NCBI RefSeq assembly: GCF_947501405.1
Contig: NZ_CANMVK010000005.1
Span: 62,001 to 126,000, forward strand
Origin: an uncultured Hoeflea sp.
GTDB lineage: Bacteria; Pseudomonadota; Alphaproteobacteria; Rhizobiales; Rhizobiaceae
Direction: 5' to 3'
Length of the DNA: 64,000 nucleotides
Shown here: positions 60,042 through 64,000 of the stretch, piece after piece
How the letters are laid out: each line of letters starts with the position of its first letter
How positions within the stretch are numbered: the first letter of the stretch is position 1
Made by a program: the position numbers and the translations under genes
The notes under the pieces: model-generated
Told to the model about the DNA's origin: nothing
The model's input: the letters and a program-made list of their open reading frames with translations, nothing else
The model's database searches: none

Positions 60042-61454
60042 CTATTCCCACTCACGGATGTCGACGAAGTGGCCGGCGATCGCGGCCGCTGCGGCCATGG
60101 CCGGCGAGACCAGGTGGGTGCGGCCCTTGAAGCCCTGACGGCCCTCGAAATTTCGGTTCGAGGTGGAGGCGCAGCGCTCTTCGGGTTTCAGCCGGTCGTC
60201 ATTCATTGCCAGGCACATCGAGCAGCCGGGCTCGCGCCAGTCAAAGCCTGCGGCCTTGAAGATGGTGTCGAGCCCTTCGGCTTCCGCCTGTTCCTTGACC
60301 AGCCCGGAGCCGGGAACGATCATCGCTGAAACGCTGGAGGCCACCTGCTTGCCCTCGACCACCGAGGCTGCGGCGCGCAGATCCTCGATGCGGCCATTGG
60401 TGCAGGAGCCGATGAACACCCGGTCGATGGTGATGTCGGTGATCTTGGTACCGGGCTTGAGCCCCATATAGTCGAGCGCCCGCCATTTCGACGTGCGCTT
60501 GGACTCATCAGTGATCTCGTCGGGGTTCGGTACCGCGCCGGTCACCGACACCACATCCTCGGGCGACGAGCCCCAGGATACGATCGGCGGCAGCGAGGCG
60601 GCATCGAGACGGACCACCTTGTCGTAATGGGCGCCCTCGTCGCTGACCAGCGATTTCCAGTAGTCGAGCGCCATGTCCCAGGCCTTGCCCTTGGGCGCGC
60701 GTGGCCGATCCTTGATATAGGCATAGGTCTTCTCGTCCGGCGCGATCAGGCCGGCGCGGGCGCCGCCCTCGATGGTCATGTTGCACACCGTCATGCGGCC
60801 TTCCATCGACAGCGCACGGATCGCTTCGCCGGCAAACTCGATGACATGGCCGGTGCCGCCGGCCGTGCCGATTTCACCGATGATGGCGAGGATGATGTCC
60901 TTGGCGGTGACGCCCTCGGGCAATTCGCCATTGACCTCGACCAGCATGTTCTTGGCTTTTTTCTGAATCAGCGTCTGGGTCGCCAGCACATGCTCGACTT
61001 CGGAGGTGCCGATGCCGTGGGCCAGTGCGCCGAAAGCACCATGGGTCGATGTGTGGCTGTCGCCGCAGACGATCGTGGTACCGGGCAGGGTGAAGCCCTG
61101 CTCCGGCCCGACGATGTGCACGATACCCTGTCGCTTGTCGTTCTCGTTGTAATATTCGACGCCGAATTCGGCGGCGTTGTTGGCCAGCGCCTCGACCTGA
61201 ATGCGGCTTTCCTCATTCTTGATGCCTTGCGCCCGATCAGGCGAAGTCGGCACATTATGGTCCACCACCGCGAGTGTTTTTTCCGGTGCGCGCACCGTGC
61301 GCCTGGCGGTGCGCAGACCCTCGAAAGCCTGCGGGCTGGTCACCTCATGGACCAGATGCCGGTCGATATAAAGCAGGCAGGTCCCGTCCTCCTGCTGATT
61401 GACGACGTGGTCGTCCCAGATCTTGTCATAAATGGTACGCGGTGCGGTCATCAA
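60042..61454 (-). CDS. leuC: 3-isopropylmalate dehydratase large subunit
   Basis: 470 residues. The [4Fe-4S] ligands are the Cys of GSCTNGR (near 350) and both of GCSMCLAMN (411 and 414). The N-terminus reads [23 protein letters not shown], then DHNVPTSPD and [22 protein letters not shown]. With LeuD it isomerises 2-isopropylmalate to 3-isopropylmalate in leucine synthesis. No leuD is adjacent, as usual in Rhizobiales where leuC and leuDB are separate. The start could also be the second ATG, one codon in. Confidence 0.97.
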   Translation of the reverse strand: MMTAPRTIYDKIWDDHVVNQQEDGTCLLYIDRHLVHEVTSPQAFEGLRTARRTVRAPEKTLAVVDHNVPTSPDRAQGIKNEESRIQVEALANNAAEFGVEYYNENDKRQGIVHIVGPEQGFTLPGTTIVCGDSHTSTHGAFGALAHGIGTSEVEHVLATQTLIQKKAKNMLVEVNGELPEGVTAKDIILAIIGEIGTAGGTGHVIEFAGEAIRALSMEGRMTVCNMTIEGGARAGLIAPDEKTYAYIKDRPRAPKGKAWDMALDYWKSLVSDEGAHYDKVVRLDAASLPPIVSWGSSPEDVVSVTGAVPNPDEITDESKRTSKWRALDYMGLKPGTKITDITIDRVFIGSCTNGRIEDLRAAASVVEGKQVASSVSAMIVPGSGLVKEQAEAEGLDTIFKAAGFDWREPGCSMCLAMNDDRLKPEERCASTSNRNFEGRQGFKGRTHLVSPAMAAAAAIAGHFVDIREWE

Positions 61455-61541
61455 TCGGTCTCCGGGTGGTCATCGGTTTCAAGCGGCGATATGCACTTGA
61501 TGGGCGTGCCGCGTCAAGGATCGATGACAATCAGATGCCGC

Positions 61542-61787
61542 TCAGTTCCGGCGGAAATCAAACAGATGATGACGGTGTTTGCGGTTCGGCGGCTTGATCC
61601 GGCCTTCCCTGAGGTCCTTGCGGTAGAGTTGCAGGGCCCGGTCATCAACGAAACTGTGGCTGGGGTTGAGCTGTGGCGTCAGCAAGCGGTCATAGAGTCG
61701 GCCGGATGAGATTGCATCCCATCGCCCGCTGGCATGCGCGGGAACAGCCACGGTGATGGCGAGAGCTGCGAGGACAATCCTGATCAT
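61542..61787 (-). CDS. Small secreted basic protein of unknown function
   Basis: 81 residues. A signal peptide (IRIVLAALAITVAVPAHAS) precedes a short mature part that is very basic near its end (REGRIKPPNRKHRHHLFDFRRN). No domain is recognised. The ATG is preceded by GGAAAGGAATCG. It lies upstream of leuC on the same strand, with 87 bases between, but is not expected to take part in leucine synthesis. Confidence 0.65.
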   Translation of the reverse strand: MIRIVLAALAITVAVPAHASGRWDAISSGRLYDRLLTPQLNPSHSFVDDRALQLYRKDLREGRIKPPNRKHRHHLFDFRRN

Positions 61788-62012
61788 CTTCGATTCCTTT
61801 CCGGCTTGATAAAGCCTCGTTGAGAGCGTGGTTCAGGCGGCCTTTGGCTGCCACCCTTCTGACAACTGGGGAGGCCGGCGATCAACGTCAAAACACCTTG
61901 CCGTGAAATCGAATTTACAGCGATCCGCCCCGCAAACTGTTCATGGTGACCACGCACGCCGGTCCGGTACGCCGGAGCCGGGCTTCAATTTGATCGCCTG
62001 ATTCCCGCGCAC

Positions 62013-62246
62013 TCATTGCAACGGATTGCCGCGGTCCAGCATCTTTGCGTAGAAGGCTGCCCGGACATCGCGCACACCGATGTTCGCCTCGGGGTTTACA
62101 CCAATGTCGCGCATCAGCTTTTGATCCGGAACCTCAACATCGATGGACACGCGGGTGTCCGCTCCGGCGTTGATCCGCCGGCACAGCTTCGCCAGTTCGC
62201 GAAGCCACGGCAAGCGGCCCCGCGAAACGTTTGTCGCATCGCTCAT
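62013..62246 (-). CDS. Small protein, weak DUF1127-like C-terminal motif
   Basis: 77 residues from ATG 62246, preceded by AAAGGAAAGAGTT; the longer frame overlaps the promoter region. It holds RLPWLRELAKLCRRINAG and later VPDQKLMRDIGVNPEANIGV, where the Lys/Arg-Asp-Ile-Gly run is reminiscent of DUF1127, a small alphaproteobacterial family linked to phosphate and carbon metabolism, but the spacing is different. It is divergent from a GcvA-like LysR regulator with 97 bases between, so it is a probable target. Confidence 0.65.
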   Translation of the reverse strand: MSDATNVSRGRLPWLRELAKLCRRINAGADTRVSIDVEVPDQKLMRDIGVNPEANIGVRDVRAAFYAKMLDRGNPLQ

Positions 62247-62343
62247 AACTCTTTCCTTTTGATATGTTTTGACGTTAGTTTGACGAGTGAATGCCTGAAA
62301 TTCCAACGGAATTACCGTCTGTGCCTATAAAGAGAACTTATCG

Positions 62344-63276
62344 ATGAAATTGTCGCGGAAGTTCCCGCTCAATGCCTTGCGGGTGTTCGAGGCTGTCGCT
62401 CGCCACGGCAGCTTTTCACGCGCGGCGGTACAGTTGGGCATGACCCAGACGGCAGTGAGCTATCAGATCAAGCTTTTGGAGGATGTTCTCGGCGAGCAGC
62501 TCTTCCTGCGTCAGCCACGGCAGATCGTTACCACCGATGCGGCCGAACGCATGCTGCCCAATGTCGGAAAAGCCTTCGAACTGCTTGAAGACGCCATGCT
62601 GTCGGCGCGGCAGGCTTCCAACGAGACCCTGGAGATTCACTCTTCGCCGACCTTCGCCTCGCACTGGCTGGCCCGTAATCTCGGCAGTTTCCAGCTTGCC
62701 TACCCGGCGATTGCCGTCAGGTTATTGCGGGTGAGCAAGATCACCGACTTCAACCGCGATCCGGCGGACATCAGCATGCGCTGGGGTGCGGGTCCCTGGC
62801 CTGGACACGAATGCCACCTGCTTGGCCGGTTCTCCTATGCACCAATGCTCAGCCCGGCGCTTGCGGAAAGCGTCGGTGGTCTGAACGAGCCCCGCGATCT
62901 TCTCAAATTGCCGATCATCGGCGCCCAGCAGAAATCCTGGCTGAGATGGTTTGCCGCAGCGGGCGTGAAGGAGCCGGATCTTTCAGCGCACAGGCCGCAC
63001 AATTACCTTGAGCAGGATCTTTGTGGCAATGCCGCCCTGGCCGGCCATGGCATCGCCATTCTCAATCACATCTACTTTGCCGAGGAACTGGCCAGCGGCC
63101 GGTTGATCGCGCCATTCAACCATCATTGCAGCGATGACATCGGCATCTGGCTTGTCCATCCGAAAAACCGCCGTAACGCTCCCAAGGTCAAGGCATTCCG
63201 GGAATGGGTCCGGCAGGCGGTCGCCTCCGATATGCTGCGAACCGAACCCGCGCCTGGTGAGGCTGGCTCGGACTAA
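62344..63276 (+). CDS. GcvA-like LysR transcriptional regulator
   Basis: 310 residues. The helix-turn-helix is LNALRVFEAVARHGSFSRAAVQLGMTQTAVSYQIKLLEDVLGEQLF, a GcvA-type beginning, and the effector domain is about 92-300. GcvA types control glycine cleavage, beta-lactamase or small metabolic genes by divergent promoters. It is divergent from the small 62013 gene. It overlaps the stop of the methyltransferase gene by 4 bases, tail to tail. Confidence 0.92.
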   Translation: MKLSRKFPLNALRVFEAVARHGSFSRAAVQLGMTQTAVSYQIKLLEDVLGEQLFLRQPRQIVTTDAAERMLPNVGKAFELLEDAMLSARQASNETLEIHSSPTFASHWLARNLGSFQLAYPAIAVRLLRVSKITDFNRDPADISMRWGAGPWPGHECHLLGRFSYAPMLSPALAESVGGLNEPRDLLKLPIIGAQQKSWLRWFAAAGVKEPDLSAHRPHNYLEQDLCGNAALAGHGIAILNHIYFAEELASGRLIAPFNHHCSDDIGIWLVHPKNRRNAPKVKAFREWVRQAVASDMLRTEPAPGEAGSD

Positions 63277-63908
63277 GCGAGAACCTCAAAGACATGGGTG
63301 CTGACCAGCACCTCCGGCTCATCGAGCACAAAGGCTCGGAATGGAGGGCTCTGCTCCAATGGCCGCCAGGCTCCCTGCGCGGAGAGTCCGCCGATAACGC
63401 CCGCGAAGCCGCCGCTTTCGAAGATCTTGTCGCGCACGGTAAAGATCGCATGGCCGCCGGGACGGGTGATCCGGCAGAGTTCGGCAAGGCTTGAGGCCGG
63501 TGCATGCCCTTCGGTGAAGACGCCGGTCGAAAGGAAGGCTGCAAAATGATTGTCGTCCCAGGGCAGCGTCTCGCCCAGCGTTGCCTGCTTGAGTGCGGTA
63601 TAGGCGCTGCGGGTCTCTGCCACCTGCAGCATCTCCTTTGAGATATCGAGCCCCTCGATCCGCCTGTAGCCGAGCGCTGCGAGACAGGGGCCGGACAGTC
63701 CGGTGCCGCAGCCTGCGTCAAGCAAAGGCCCGTCGCCGGGCGCGACGTAACGGGCCACCCAGGCGAGAACCTGAAACGGCAGGCAGTAGCCGGCGGCCAG
63801 GGTGTCGCGGTCATAGGCTACCGCCCACGCTGCATAGGCTGCGCTCAGTTCCTCGGGCGTAGTGGCTGCATAGACCTGCGCAAGCGGATCCGGGGTCTTG
63901 TCGGTCAC
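63273..63908 (-). CDS. Class I SAM-dependent methyltransferase
   Basis: 211 residues. The SAM-binding motif I is PLLDAGCGTGLSGPCL (61-76), with RIEGLDISKEMLQVAE as the acidic loop and GGHAIFTVRDKIFE in the later half. The N-terminal helix DPLAQVYAATTPEELSAAYAAWAVAYD resembles Williams-Beuren (WBSCR27)-type methyltransferases. It has about the usual length. The substrate is unknown. It converges with the LysR gene and overlaps its end by 4 bases. Confidence 0.9.
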   Translation of the reverse strand: MTDKTPDPLAQVYAATTPEELSAAYAAWAVAYDRDTLAAGYCLPFQVLAWVARYVAPGDGPLLDAGCGTGLSGPCLAALGYRRIEGLDISKEMLQVAETRSAYTALKQATLGETLPWDDNHFAAFLSTGVFTEGHAPASSLAELCRITRPGGHAIFTVRDKIFESGGFAGVIGGLSAQGAWRPLEQSPPFRAFVLDEPEVLVSTHVFEVLA

Positions 63909-64000
63909 GGCGCTCTCCCTACCTCGGTCAGCCTAGTGCCGCCCATTTGCAGGGGCTAGCGGTTCCGCTCCAGTTGCATCTGAAAATATTGCCGCTGTTG

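Noticed and set aside
60627-61709. Plus-strand frame of 360 codons opposite leuC
   Set aside because: It is antisense to leuC and extends into noncoding sequence without domain-like content.

Overview
The window is chromosomal DNA from an alphaproteobacterium, most likely an order Rhizobiales (Hyphomicrobiales) member close to the Rhizobiaceae/Phyllobacteriaceae (Hoeflea-like). This is an inference from gene order and proteins, not from a database search. Supporting points are the mdh-sucCD-sucAB-lpd cluster, an F1-only atpHAGDC operon, an Omp19-type protease-inhibitor lipoprotein, a long ribosomal protein L21 with a C-terminal helix-hairpin-helix tail, and the order rplU-rpmA-obgE-proB-proA-nadD-rsfS-rlmH-envC-ctpA-(divergent deacetylase)-rppH.

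Layout. 1-3.6 kb: accessory metabolism (end of an extended SDR, a Tat-exported aldo/keto reductase, a LysR regulator, a decayed adenylate cyclase end). 3.6-7.8 kb: MFS exporter with a His-rich tail, periplasmic MsrA, Omp19-like lipoprotein, ZapE. 8-18 kb: the TCA operon mdh-sucC-sucD-[NTF2-like]-sucA-sucB-[secreted unknown]-lpd. 18-25 kb: DUF2867, TraB/GumN, xerC, acyltransferase, transaldolase, priA. 25-28.3 kb: small accessory genes (pentapeptide repeat, DUF2061, XRE regulator, unknowns). 28.5-33.6 kb: atpHAGDC with a clear terminator. 33.7-47.6 kb: GNAT, racemase, rppH and deacetylase, then the long minus-strand cell-envelope, proline, NAD and ribosome-assembly cluster ending at rpmA and rplU. 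48.7 kb: tRNA-Ser(CGA). 48.8-59.7 kb: accessory region with an HTH-2TM gene, YbhB, AraC and TetR regulators, an RND efflux pair, and a LysR/DUF2798/aldo-keto reductase unit. 60-64 kb: leuC, two small proteins, a GcvA-like LysR and a methyltransferase.

How it works together. Most of the window is housekeeping: oxidation of 2-oxoglutarate to malate, ATP synthesis, proline and NAD synthesis, ribosome assembly and septal peptidoglycan control. The accessory parts are regulator-plus-target units. In the RND unit a shared AAACNNTTGTTT motif in front of both the tetR/small-gene divergent promoter and the pump operon suggests one repressor controls both. I did not find a large undescribed multi-gene system. 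The points most worth a second look are a probable CTG start for rsfS, the shared TetR operator, two unrecognised genes embedded in the suc/lpd operon, a repeat-flanked segment beside the tRNA-Ser, and an Asp/Glu racemase homologue with Ser in place of the first catalytic Cys.
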